Shown: in pieces, positions 24,478-33,734 of the stretch
How the letters are laid out: every line of letters begins with the position of its first letter
Numbering within the stretch: position 1 is the first letter of the stretch
Assembly: GCA_020650975.1 (NCBI GenBank)
Contig: JAIPMN010002445.1
Location: 1 to 44,736 of the forward strand
Reading direction: 5' to 3'
Source of the DNA: Apostichopus californicus
Taxonomy: Eukaryota > Echinodermata > Holothuroidea > Aspidochirotida > Stichopodidae
Length of the DNA stretch: 44,736 nt
Translations under genes and position numbers: made by a program
Notes under the pieces: model-generated
Seen by the model: the letters and a program-made list of their open reading frames with translations, nothing else
What the model was told of the DNA's origin: nothing
Databases searched by the model: none

Positions 24478-24836
24478 ATTATACAAATAATGAATGGTTA
24501 TGAGTGCAATAGTGCAAATATTTCATTCGTTGAAAGATGGAATGTTCCATTCAACGAGGCGCAGCCGAGTTGAATGGAACAAATTACATGGAAACCATTC
24601 ATTATTTGTTTTATACAACACCTTTAAATTTGGATATAATTGGATGTAAAATGCACTCATGCAACAGATTGTTTTGAACAGACAGGTTTCTCTGCTTTCT
24701 TACCATTGAAAAAAGTACTATCAAAAAAGTATAACGCATGGTTCTATTTCATAGCGTGCAATAGAGCGGATTTTGCATGCAATCGACGAGCAATTGACCA
24801 ATCAAATGGCCGGAATATAATTAGGTGTTGTATAAT
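24478..24836. mobile_element. Probable short non-autonomous DNA transposon with nested palindromes
   Basis: The ends carry a 9-bp inverted repeat (ATTATACAA at 24478-24486, TTGTATAAT at 24828-24836). A longer internal version, TTATACAACACCT at about 24611, is the inverse of AGGTGTTGTATAA at the right end. Inside, ACAAATAATGAATGGTT (24483) is inverted as AACCATTCATTATTTGT (24593). Within that, GTTCCATTCAAC and GTTGAATGGAAC form a 12-bp stem around a CpG-containing loop (24545-24580). The design resembles a fold-back or MITE element. I see no confident target duplication and no transposase, so the boundaries are provisional. Confidence 0.5.
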
Positions 24837-25248
24837 ATACAATATTGCATAGCTAAGGAAATTTAACATAGACAGGTCTTTTACTTCCATGAGATGTCAG
24901 TTTGATTATAAATGTATTTATTTTTGTGAAGGTCAAAATTCATCAAGGGTCAGCAATATCTGCAGAACTCATATAAACAAAACTTTTTCAAGATATCTTA
25001 CAACTTGGATAACATTGGCTCATACTATGTTATGATGAAGTCATCCATCAAACCTCAATACATTCTGGTTTAAAGATACTTTAATAGATATTTTTAATAT
25101 TCAAGAACACAGCCCTTTTCACTTTTCAAATTTTCTTCAAACTTTCTTTATTGTTTATTTCAATAAAAACTTCTTTTTTTAAAAATAGTTATCTTTATGT
25201 CTTTTTTTCAAAACAAATGTTTACGACTTTCTAAATTTGTAACAAACT

Positions 25249-25291
25249 ATGTCTGCTAAGAAGGAGCATGAGGCAAGGAAAAAACGAGATG
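25249..25291 (+). CDS. Possible first coding exon (14 codons, charged)
   Basis: An ATG opens MSAKKEHEARKKRD and runs into a GTAAGA donor at 25292. An acceptor (ATTTTTGTACAG) follows only about 50 bases later and would continue in frame as DKWIDYSEILPIKTNLSK to a stop at about 25396. The implied intron is very short for an animal, and the resulting protein would be only about 32 residues. It could be a small spliced ORF, the start of a longer transcript with another acceptor, or chance. Confidence 0.12.
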
Positions 25292-26465
25292 GTAAGAAAG
25301 GAAACGTGATCCCGCCTACATCTTATATTATTTTTGTACAGACAAATGGATAGACTACTCAGAAATATTGCCGATCAAAACAAATTTGTCAAAATAGAAG
25401 CTAATAGCTGAGTTTCTGCAGCGTTGATCCTCTTGTTTCTTGCTCTGTTGGCATGGAAACCACCTTAAAATCTCAGACCTAATCAAGCATTGTAGACAGC
25501 TACGCCTACCTCACCTACATATCATCAAACCAAAGTTGTAAGATGGATCTAGAAAGCCTCAGAAACTCAAAATAACTAATGCTTTTTCCTCTGCAACAAA
25601 TCATCCGAACAGAAACACAGAGTTTAGCTGCTACTTTTGTAGGCAAGAGAAGATCATCTTCTCTGTCTTCCCTTTTTTTTCTTTTTCTTTTTTTCTTCAA
25701 AATTTCCCCAAAAAATATGTTAGAGTCCTTACAGTATGTTTACAGCGGGTGTATTGTAACGTACAACCTATCAACGTGGAGTTACTGTTGGCGAAAGAAA
25801 TTGAACATATTCCAAAGCTGGCAGTGGATAATATATATATATTATACACAATGTATAAAGCGTGAAAGGCTTGCAATGCCCATATGTGGTGAATTGAGAA
25901 CAAACTACTGTTGTATCCCCAAACCCTCACATTTTGGGAAATTACTGAGAAGCAAGTACTAGCCCAATCGAGTGCTTTTCATTTGGTTTCTACATTGTAT
26001 GTAAGGTCTGTAAACTGTACAGTTTTATTACCATCAGTAGTGCTTCCAAATTTTAGGATACATACAGTTGCCAAAATTACCTGAAAATCTAGCTCTTTCC
26101 TTTGGGTTTTTGAATAATGCTGACCAGTTTGTATAGTTTTTTTTTCTAGCATATTTATGCGGACACAACTGATGACCTTTACAAAACTAAGCTGGATCTT
26201 GTGATTATAGTAATAAAAGAAATGATTAGACTCAATGCAAAAAGCTGCTATTAAATGAACATAAAAGAAGAAACTTACAAATCCTATTAATATCAGCAAC
26301 AAACTCAAACATTGTTCTTTCAAACAGCTGATTAGAAAGTCTTTCATCCAAAATCTACTTTGAACTGACCCTAGATGATCTCTAAAAGATCAAACTTTAC
26401 CCTGAACAGAAAACCCACCGTCACCTATGCCCAACTGTAGAGAAGTCCGTCCGTCTGTCCAATAT

Positions 26466-26484
26466 AATATATATATATATATAT
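26466..26484. repeat. AT dinucleotide microsatellite
   Basis: Alternating A/T run of about nine dinucleotides. Confidence 0.9.
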
Positions 26485-26944
26485 GTTTATGTAAATTTAC
26501 TTGCCAGTTTATAATTATATTGATATTTAAACTGGATTAAATTTTTTACCGCCACGCAATGCTTATCTTTGGTTATTTTTATAGTCCCTTCATGATAAAA
26601 GAGCCATTTGAATTTGCAAGACTCGGTTAAGGTGAAAGGGGGTACATGTAGCAAAAGCGGTTATAAATAGCTTCGGCTGAGGCCAAAACAAACAACATTG
26701 CTTAATTGGGTTCTGTATGACATCAATTAGCACTTGGGGCAATTTATAACGAAGGGGATAAGAAGGGTATAGTGGGGAAGGCACATACAGCACAAAGGGA
26801 TTTTAAAGGTCATGAATACTGCCCCCAAATATGCTAGATGATCAAATTATGGTCACTTATGTTCAACCCTTCAGGAGAACATTTGACTGCCAACCTCAAT
26901 GAATTCTCTCTCTGTGAGACAGTTAATTCTTTAATTTGACTCTG

Positions 26945-27030
26945 CTCGACTTCTGAGAATAATTTTGGGAGTCAGAACCTTGAGGAGAGTAGTTTTTGAA
27001 ATTTTTCTAGCATTTTTAGTCTTACTAAAT
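26945..27030 (+). repeat. Dispersed repeat copy A (~90 bp core)
   Basis: This segment aligns with 30774-30858 on the same strand: shared CTCGA, TTTTG, TCAG.ACC, GAGAGTA, TTTTGAAA or TTCAAAATA, and TCTAGCA..TTTTAG. The match is too long and collinear for chance. It is probably a small piece of an interspersed repeat whose full length is not visible here. Confidence 0.6.
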
Positions 27031-28439
27031 ATTGTTTAATTTATACAGTGTTTGTTGCTTGCCTTGCCTTTCTATAAAAAATAAAGATAAATAAATGAAA
27101 CATAAAATAAATAATTAAATAGAAAAATTAAATGAAATAAAAAAAAATTAATTGCAATTAGTTTTAGATATTTTATACTTAACTTTAAAACATGGACACT
27201 CAACATTTATTTGTTTTGGTAATTATTCGGATAAATATTTACATCAGTGGTTGGGGTCAGTGAGGAGGGGGGGGGGGGGCAGTGATTTTATGAACTGTGA
27301 AAGATTTAAAAGAAATACTATCGGGGCAAAAATATTAACAAAGGACTGAAAAGTTTGTTTTACTTGTGGTTTGCACTACTCATTAGCAAATACTGGTTAA
27401 TATTGTTCTATTGCTATATGGTAAACACACCCACACACAGAGAAAAAGCTGTGGTTGACCATTTTAATTAAGATGGATTAAGTTCAATTTTGTGGTAATA
27501 ATATTTGACTACAAGGAAATGCTAGAGTTTATCAGTGATGCTGTTGATCCTAAAGAAACAGAAGCCAAGCTAACGACTCAATGTCAATATCATTTTCACA
27601 GCTGGTTATTATTTATTTCATTTACTTTATTTGTTGTTATTTTTTGGGTTTCCTTTATTAATATTTTTTTCATGGTCTTGCTGCATTAAAACACTTCAAC
27701 AGGGGAAAGCCTTGATATTTAAATTTGATATCAACTTTGATTTGCTAAAATAGTGGTATATTCTGCAAGGGTAATCACGGGTTACTAACGGGATCAAACC
27801 GAACACTTGCAGCTAGATTTAACGACCGTAAAATACAAATCTGATCTGACATGGACAAGTTTGTCCTTCAGCTGTGGATCCTCAAACGTAGCCATGGAAA
27901 TATATTTTACGGTCTCAATTTCTGTACCAGCCTTAGCGCCTCTCGACTTCAATTGTTGCTTGACATAATTACACACACACACGGGTCAAAGTTTGTGCCA
28001 AAATTAGCACGCATTTGTATGCATCAGTTTTGCAACAAAATTACGCTGTGCCGCCTACAAGTTTTATTTTTTAGTTTTACGTCTGCCGTCGGGCAGACTG
28101 GAAGTTGTTTTATCGTTCATGGTTCGATACACTGAAAGGAGTGGCAAATGTAAACTTCCACACCTTGACAGTCTCGTTACACCTAGAGGTGTGCAAACAA
28201 ATGCCAAATCATTTGTTCCATATCATGTTGACATATATATAACAAACTAAACCACTAACTGTTTCTTATATAACTTGTATTGGATAGGGTGTCACAGTAG
28301 ACAATTTTAAACTGTACAGTAATATAGCCTGACTTACATATGAGAACGGTAAAATTATTTTTATTTCACACTCCCTCTCCTTATCTCACATTTTTCATGA
28401 TGGTTCTCTATTGTCCAGCTTTGGATGATGGTCTTATGT

Positions 28440-28800
28440 ATCCCAACCCCCCTCCCCCACCTCCCCCATCCACCAACAACCTTCCATCACATTTGTCATC
28501 CTCTCTATATTCTTCACTCCTGTCAACATTTAAAATTTCCCACTGTCCAGCTTTTGCATGGTACCCTTATGGTTCCCACCCCCAACAACCTGTCCAACCT
28601 GTCATTATCTGATCACACCTCCCCATTCTGCAATAACCATGCACTCATCACATTTGAATCCTCTTTTTAGTCTTCATTTCATCCCTTCCCCCCAGCTCCC
28701 CACTCACCAATCTCCCCACTCCCCCACATCCCAACCCCCTCCCACATCCCAACTCCACCACCTCCCCACTCTCCCCAACTCCCTCGTCTCTTCCTCACTC
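28440..28800 (+). repeat. C-rich low-complexity region upstream of the minisatellite
   Basis: It begins with CCCCCCTCCCCCACCTCCCC (about 28446) and from 28685 has imperfect ACTCCCCCACATCCCAACCC repeats. It precedes the 12-unit minisatellite and supplies the starts of three long but compositionally driven ORFs. Confidence 0.8.
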
Positions 28801-28874
28801 TATTACCTTGTATGTATGTGTTCTTCTTCTTCAACCCTTTTACCCATGCACCAACTTTACTCCTTTCTACTTCC

Positions 28875-29309
28875 CATATCCATCCAGGACATATCCCTGT
28901 CCTGTCACCTATCCATCAAGGATATATCCCTGTCCTGTTACCTCCCATATCCATCAGGACATATCCCTGTCCTGTTACCTCCCATATCCATCGAGGACAT
29001 ATCCCTGTCCTACCTCCCATATCCATCAGGGATATATCCGTCCTGTTACTTCTCATATCCATCCAGGACATATCCCTGTCCTACTTCCCATATCCATCCA
29101 GGACATATCCCTGTCTTGTTACCTCTCATATCCATCAGGGATATATCCGTCCTGTTACCTCCCATATCCATCGAGGATATATCCCTGTCCTGTTACCTCC
29201 CATTTCCATCGAGGACATATCCCTGTCCTACCTCCCATATCCATCAGGGATATATCCCTGTCCTACCTCCCATGTATCCATCAGGGACATATTGGTGTCC
29301 TGTTATCTC
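28875..29309 (+). repeat. Minisatellite, 12 units of 35-39 bp
   Basis: Twelve consecutive units start with CATATCCATC (two with slight changes), followed by an AGG/AAGG/GAGG core, A(C/T)ATATCC, CTGTCCT and (GTTA)CCTCC. Unit starts are 28875, 28911, 28946, 28983, 29018, 29054, 29089, 29127, 29163, 29201, 29236 and 29271. Many units hold the perfect palindrome GGATATATCC. Unit lengths are mostly not multiples of three, yet no forward frame contains a stop. This gives three overlapping ORFs with the same peptide motifs (for example YPSRTYPCP), so the ORFs are a by-product of repeat composition. Confidence 0.95.
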
Positions 29310-30180
29310 ACCCTCCTCAGTCACTCACTAAGTCTGTGCAGGAGGAGGTGGTGGTGGCCGTGTGTGACTGACAGGGGGTCCTGGTGACCACTTCTCCTCT
29401 GGTTCCCATATCCAGCCTACATACTGACTTTTCTTGACATTTTGATGATTACCTTATGTAAGGTGATCTCTCTTGGGGTTGGGAATAGAAAGTACCAAAT
29501 TAGATCTACTTCAACATCTATTCAAATAAAAGATGAATCCTGATACAAACCAGCCCCAATCTACAAATTGTAGGGATGTTTCTCTCTTTCTCATTCCAAG
29601 AGCAGTAAAACCTGAAAATAGATTTATGGCCAAATATCTGACCTTGGACCTTTCCTCTTCACGGCTGGTTGCCAACGTGAAAATTAAAAGAAAACTGATT
29701 CCTCCCACTGCAGAAGGAATCACAAAAATGTTGTACTTACATCTATAAGCAATGGAGACAAAGATGGTTTTTAATTTCACACCTTTCATCTCTTTGAACT
29801 TTGAAGTTGGGCAGGTTTATTGGTGTTTTCCATTTTCAGGTATAAAGTGACTTTGTTCACCCCCTTGGGATATCAGGAAGCAGATTGCTATGTTACAGAA
29901 CGCCTCCCAAAAGATTTTTCTATAAGTACAAAACATTAAAAACATGAAAATCAATTTCAAGTATGCAGCAAGTATGCAGAATGTTTCATATACTGACTGC
30001 TCATAAACTATCTGCATGGTTGGCAGAAACTTTGGCTTCTGGTATGGGCTGTGTAACCAATCCATGATGTGAACAGCCCACAATTATTTATTTATTTACT
30101 TTGTACTCCATAAAGGAGTAATGTGTTTGTTGTTATCATGCTCCACTTAACATTTTTCAGAACACGTCCTTCCCTCTTAC

Positions 30181-30321
30181 CCAAGTATGTGTGTATAAGT
30201 CTGTAAATATCCAAAACTTTCAAGACAAAAACCAAGACTTCGAACAAACCTACAACACTTCCATCCAGATGCAGTGACTTGGCCCTTTCTACTACCACGT
30301 GTAAGAATTGAGACATAAATT
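30181..30321 (-). CDS. Possible internal coding exon, unidentified helical segment
   Basis: The minus strand is open for 83 codons here, and the in-frame peptide looks protein-like: FMSQFLHVVVERAKSLHLDG followed by a hydrophobic helix-like run ending DIYRLIHTYLG. A good donor (TTGG then GTAAGA) begins at 30180. The acceptor is the weak point. A long pyrimidine tract lies about 30-65 bases upstream, but the nearest usable AG (ATGAAAG, exon start 30321) has a poor local context. The composition would suit an alpha-helical repeat protein, which is inference only. It shares strand and relative order with the coding exon at 38764. Confidence 0.2.
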
Positions 30322-30773
30322 CTTTCATAATTTCATTCACGGATAGAATTTAAAAAGGAAGGGAGAAAACAAAAAGAAGGAAAAGAGCACCTCTTTTACC
30401 ATATTGAAACAGAAATCTTGAAACTTGATAACATAATTTCTTACTTTTAATAATCCAGCAAAAACCACACCAAAGTGGAACATAAAGTGTTAAAGGTTTG
30501 TGACATTCAGTACTTTGTATTGGATATAAATGGATAGTATTAAAGTTGCTAACTAAGGAGCTGTTTTTGATTAAATATGTAAACCACGACATATTTGTTC
30601 GTATCCAAAATACATAGATCTGAAAGTTAAATTTTGCTTGGGCTAGAATGACACAAATGTAAAACTCAATGCAAGAGGTGGCTTTACAAGTCAAGGCATT
30701 TCAACAAGTATTTTACTGCCTCTTACGGCAGGTACCCCCACACTGCGACATTTAATCAACTGTTTTGAAAATC

Positions 30774-30858
30774 CTCGATTTTTGGGGATACTTTTGAAGA
30801 ATCAGGACCCTTGGGAGAGTACTATTCAAAATATCTAGCAATTTTAGATCCCTACAAT
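30774..30858 (+). repeat. Dispersed repeat copy B (~90 bp core)
   Basis: This is the partner of the copy at 26945-27030, with about two thirds of positions matching and a few single-base gaps. The flanks do not align clearly. A poly-T run lies about 35 bases downstream (30891-30905). Confidence 0.6.
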
Positions 30859-32300
30859 TTGGGGCCAGTAGTGATGACTTTTAAACAGCATTTTTTTTTT
30901 TTTTAACGAAACAATCAACATCAGCGACTGGAATATTCCTTTAAGGTTATTGGTTCATATGAGACTTCTTTACAGTTACAAGGCGACTCCACATATTATG
31001 GTTAAATCCTATTTGATATCAGATTATTAAATTCCCTGAGATCCCATTCAAGTGTACATGACAATACAATAATAACAGTACACTGAATATAGTCATCCCC
31101 AGAACACCATCTTATTGTTCCCAGTGGGCCTTTAACACATCCTTTAAACCACTTTTACACTGGGCTTCTTTTTTTTATCCTAAACCCACTTTTGTATTAT
31201 TTCATCAGCTTGAATAATAAAGACCTGGTAAATTTAACCAAGCAGAAGATCCTATCAATAAAAGAGATTGATATCTCTATAGAATTTTATTAAGGTCAGG
31301 TACCTTTTTCTGATTAACAACCACCTTGACATGACTTGGCTTGGTGTAATCCCAATCTTTAGTTGAATCATTGCTTGTGATAAAATTCAGTTCATCTTTG
31401 AACAACTTTTATCCTCCAAAGTTGGATATTCCAATCATGCAGAAAAATCAAACACAATCAGAGATAAAGAAAAATTTATAAATCTGCTTTTTCTTGGAAT
31501 AGTTGCAAATGATAGCAAAATCTCCACATTTTCTAATGTCTTGCACTACTGACCATTATCACTTCACCTTAGGTTTGTATTATCTTCTTCGAGCAGCAAA
31601 AAACCACCACCCTATCTTTCCATGCTTATTTCGGAACTGGGGGTGCTCTTACACTAGATCCGGATCAGATCTCTTCGTCAGGATCTGATCCTGACGTCGA
31701 GATCGCGGCTGTAGCGTAAACGCAGTTCATATCCGGATCTGATCCTCCTATTTTGATGCTGGCAGAGACCAGGATCTGATCCAGACGTCAAGATCAATTT
31801 TGCAATGTAAACACTCCCGCATCGACAGTGACCCGAGATATCCGGTGACCTCAATACGTCACATGCATTCTCGCGTGAAATTCCAGTCCTGTATCATGCA
31901 TGTGCTAATTCCTACGTAGATTGAGTGTGTGTGGGCCGTGCATAGCGTAGTATCGTCACCCTAAGGCTATACACCATGACAACGAAAGTTTTGGAGTATA
32001 CATACTTTCAGGTTTGCAATAACATGTTTGTTTGTTTTTTTAAATATAAACCCTTTTCTTCTTCTGTTATTAATAACCTCTTATAAAGAATGCATGTACC
32101 AGAGACACACCTACTGTCTCCTTTCAATTATTAAAAGTTCATAGACAGGGTGGGCATTGCTAAACTAGAAAAGAATTATAGTATGTTCATCAAACTCCGG
32201 AACAGCTTCCAAACAAGTTCATTACACTGACACATATTCCACCAGTGCTTGGAGTCCTCCAATTGTCCGAAACTCAGTGCTCTCCCATCTACGGGGGAAT

Positions 32301-32422
32301 TCTCTTCCTCCCTTTCCTCCTTCTCTTCCCATCTTATCCCTGCTTCTCCCATCTCACTCCCTATCCTCTTACCCTTCCATCTTATCTCATCACCCCCTTT
32401 TCTCTATCTCTCTCTCACTTCT
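32301..32422 (+). repeat. Polypyrimidine tract
   Basis: About 120 bases of nearly uninterrupted C/T, ending in TCTCTATCTCTCTCTC. Apparent ORFs here (Leu/Ser/Pro-rich) are compositional artefacts. Confidence 0.85.
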
Positions 32423-33102
32423 AAATGAACCTGAAGGATCTCAACTCTTCACCACATGTCAGATCCCAGGAGGGATGGTGGAAAGACTTCAATGAAAGGT
32501 AATAAAGCAACTATCAGATAATATTTGGCCTAAACCATTTAAGCTTTTAATATTACTTGAATACCATGCATTAACCCCATGCCATTATATGTGGCTGGCC
32601 TTACATACCTTGCCATCCCTGGGGTTCCACCAGACCTGACACAACCCACAAGAATTTTCACCAGAATTTTCAACCAGGACAGAAAGTGTGTAAAAAAAAT
32701 AGCCGACATAACCACAAAAGTAGTAAATCAGAATGATAATTTGTGAGCTTTTTTAAACAAGACACACTCACCTTTTGAAAGTTAAAATGTTTGGTGACAG
32801 ACTGAGGCAGCTATGATACATATCTTTAAGAATTTGATTAAAAACCCCCAGTGGAATTTTGAAAGAGGTTGGAACTTCGATATATAAGCATGAAGTGACC
32901 CACAGAACAATGTGACTACCTTTGCTTCCAGAAAATGTTCACTCATTTTTTGGGGGTAAAATTATAGTCTTCTTGAAGTTCATTAATATAGTCTCAAACT
33001 TGAGTGACTCTAAGTGAATTTGTGAGTAGGATGCTGCAGATGTATGGTAATGAAATATTGAACACTACAGAGATGAGTGTGTATCAAATGTGATAGGCAG
33101 AC

Positions 33103-33432
33103 ATGATCGAACTCCACTGGCTCCTGATATGTGAAAGAATCAACTACAAACTACTTCTGATGGTGTTCAAATGTATGCACAATGTAGGACCAAGCTACCT
33201 CACCAACTTGTTTCAGCTCGGACCATCATCCACATGCTCACTTCGATCTAATTCATCGCTGATGTTACTCATCCCTAGAGTAAAAACACAGACTTATGGC
33301 TTGAGAACGTTCGCATCCAGTGCACCGTGCCTGTGGAACTCACTTCCAGAACATGTTAAAATGTGCAATACTGTGAACAGTTTCAAATCAGCTCTCAAAA
33401 CGTATCTTTTCACCAAAGCATATATGTTATAA
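33103..33432 (+). mobile_element. 3' end of a CR1/L2-type LINE: C-terminus of ORF2 reverse transcriptase
   Basis: The 109-codon frame has the signature of the C-terminal region of ORF2 in CR1/L2/Rex-like non-LTR retrotransposons. In order it shows LHWLLICERINYK, then FKCMHNVGPSYLTNLF, SLRSNSSLMLLIPRVKTQTY, APCLWNSLPEHVK and SFKSALKTYLF, ending at a natural stop. The catalytic reverse transcriptase core and the endonuclease are absent, as expected for a 5'-truncated copy. A short 3'UTR follows (to about 33512) with GGCGCTATATAAAAATT and a TTATTATTA-rich tail, the usual 3' architecture of this group. The retained frame has no stop or frameshift, so this copy is not very old. It cannot move by itself. 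Confidence 0.85.
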
Positions 33433-33512
33433 TTTTATTATTATGTTAAGCGTTACGAGAATTATTTCATATTTTATTTGGCGCTATATAAAAATTATGT
33501 ATTATTATTATG
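33433..33512 (+). mobile_element. 3'UTR and microsatellite tail of the CR1/L2-type LINE copy
   Basis: This segment follows directly on the stop codon of the reverse transcriptase fragment. It contains GGCGCTATATAAAA, a motif common near the 3' ends of L2/CR1-like LINEs and their SINEs, and ends in an imperfect TTA repeat used as the priming tail. The left boundary of the whole insertion is near 33096-33103. I did not find clear target duplications. Confidence 0.65.
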
Positions 33513-33584
33513 ACCAGGGCTTTTTCTACCTTATATTTTGCTAATTTATTATACTTTTGATTTTCATTTCATGGGTGTAATTAT

Positions 33585-33734
33585 TCCAGTTGTACAACCA
33601 AAAGGAGAAGGAGTAGGAGAAGGATGGGAGGAGGGTTGGCAGAGGGAGAGGATGGGAGGAGGGTTGGGATGGAATGGGGGGAGGTGGAGAGGGAGGAAGA
33701 TGAGCGGAAAGATGGTTCTGACTCCAGTTGTACA
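33585..33734. repeat. Purine-rich tract flanked by 12-bp direct repeats
   Basis: TCCAGTTGTACA occurs exactly at 33585-33596 and 33723-33734. Between them is an almost pure A/G tract (about 33601-33705) with duplicated GGATGGGAGGAGGGTTGG-like blocks. It starts about 70 bases after the LINE tail. It could be an expanded repeat or an insertion with target duplications, and it has triplex (H-DNA) potential. Confidence 0.7.

Larger units (their letters stand above)
25400..28439. other. Non-coding stretch
   Basis: Short chance ORFs only. It contains dispersed repeat copy A (26945), AAAT-rich DNA (27080-27150) and a G run (27267). Confidence 0.6.
29310..33095. other. Non-coding stretch
   Basis: It holds the possible exon at 30181, dispersed repeat copy B (30774), a T run (30891), a patch of GGATCTGATCC palindromes with a direct repeat (31654-31814) and the polypyrimidine tract (32301). 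Nothing else is recognised. Confidence 0.6.

Noticed and set aside
25579-25962. Plus-strand ORF of 127 codons
   Set aside because: It contains a T-rich stretch translated as Leu/Phe runs; no domain or coherent splice context.
28110-28130. GGTTCGATAC as a tRNA B-box
   Set aside because: No A-box at the right distance and no cloverleaf.
28558-29387. Three overlapping plus-strand ORFs of 187-257 codons
   Set aside because: They are translations of the C-rich DNA and 35-39-bp minisatellite in three frames, with the same repeat peptides and no splice or start context.
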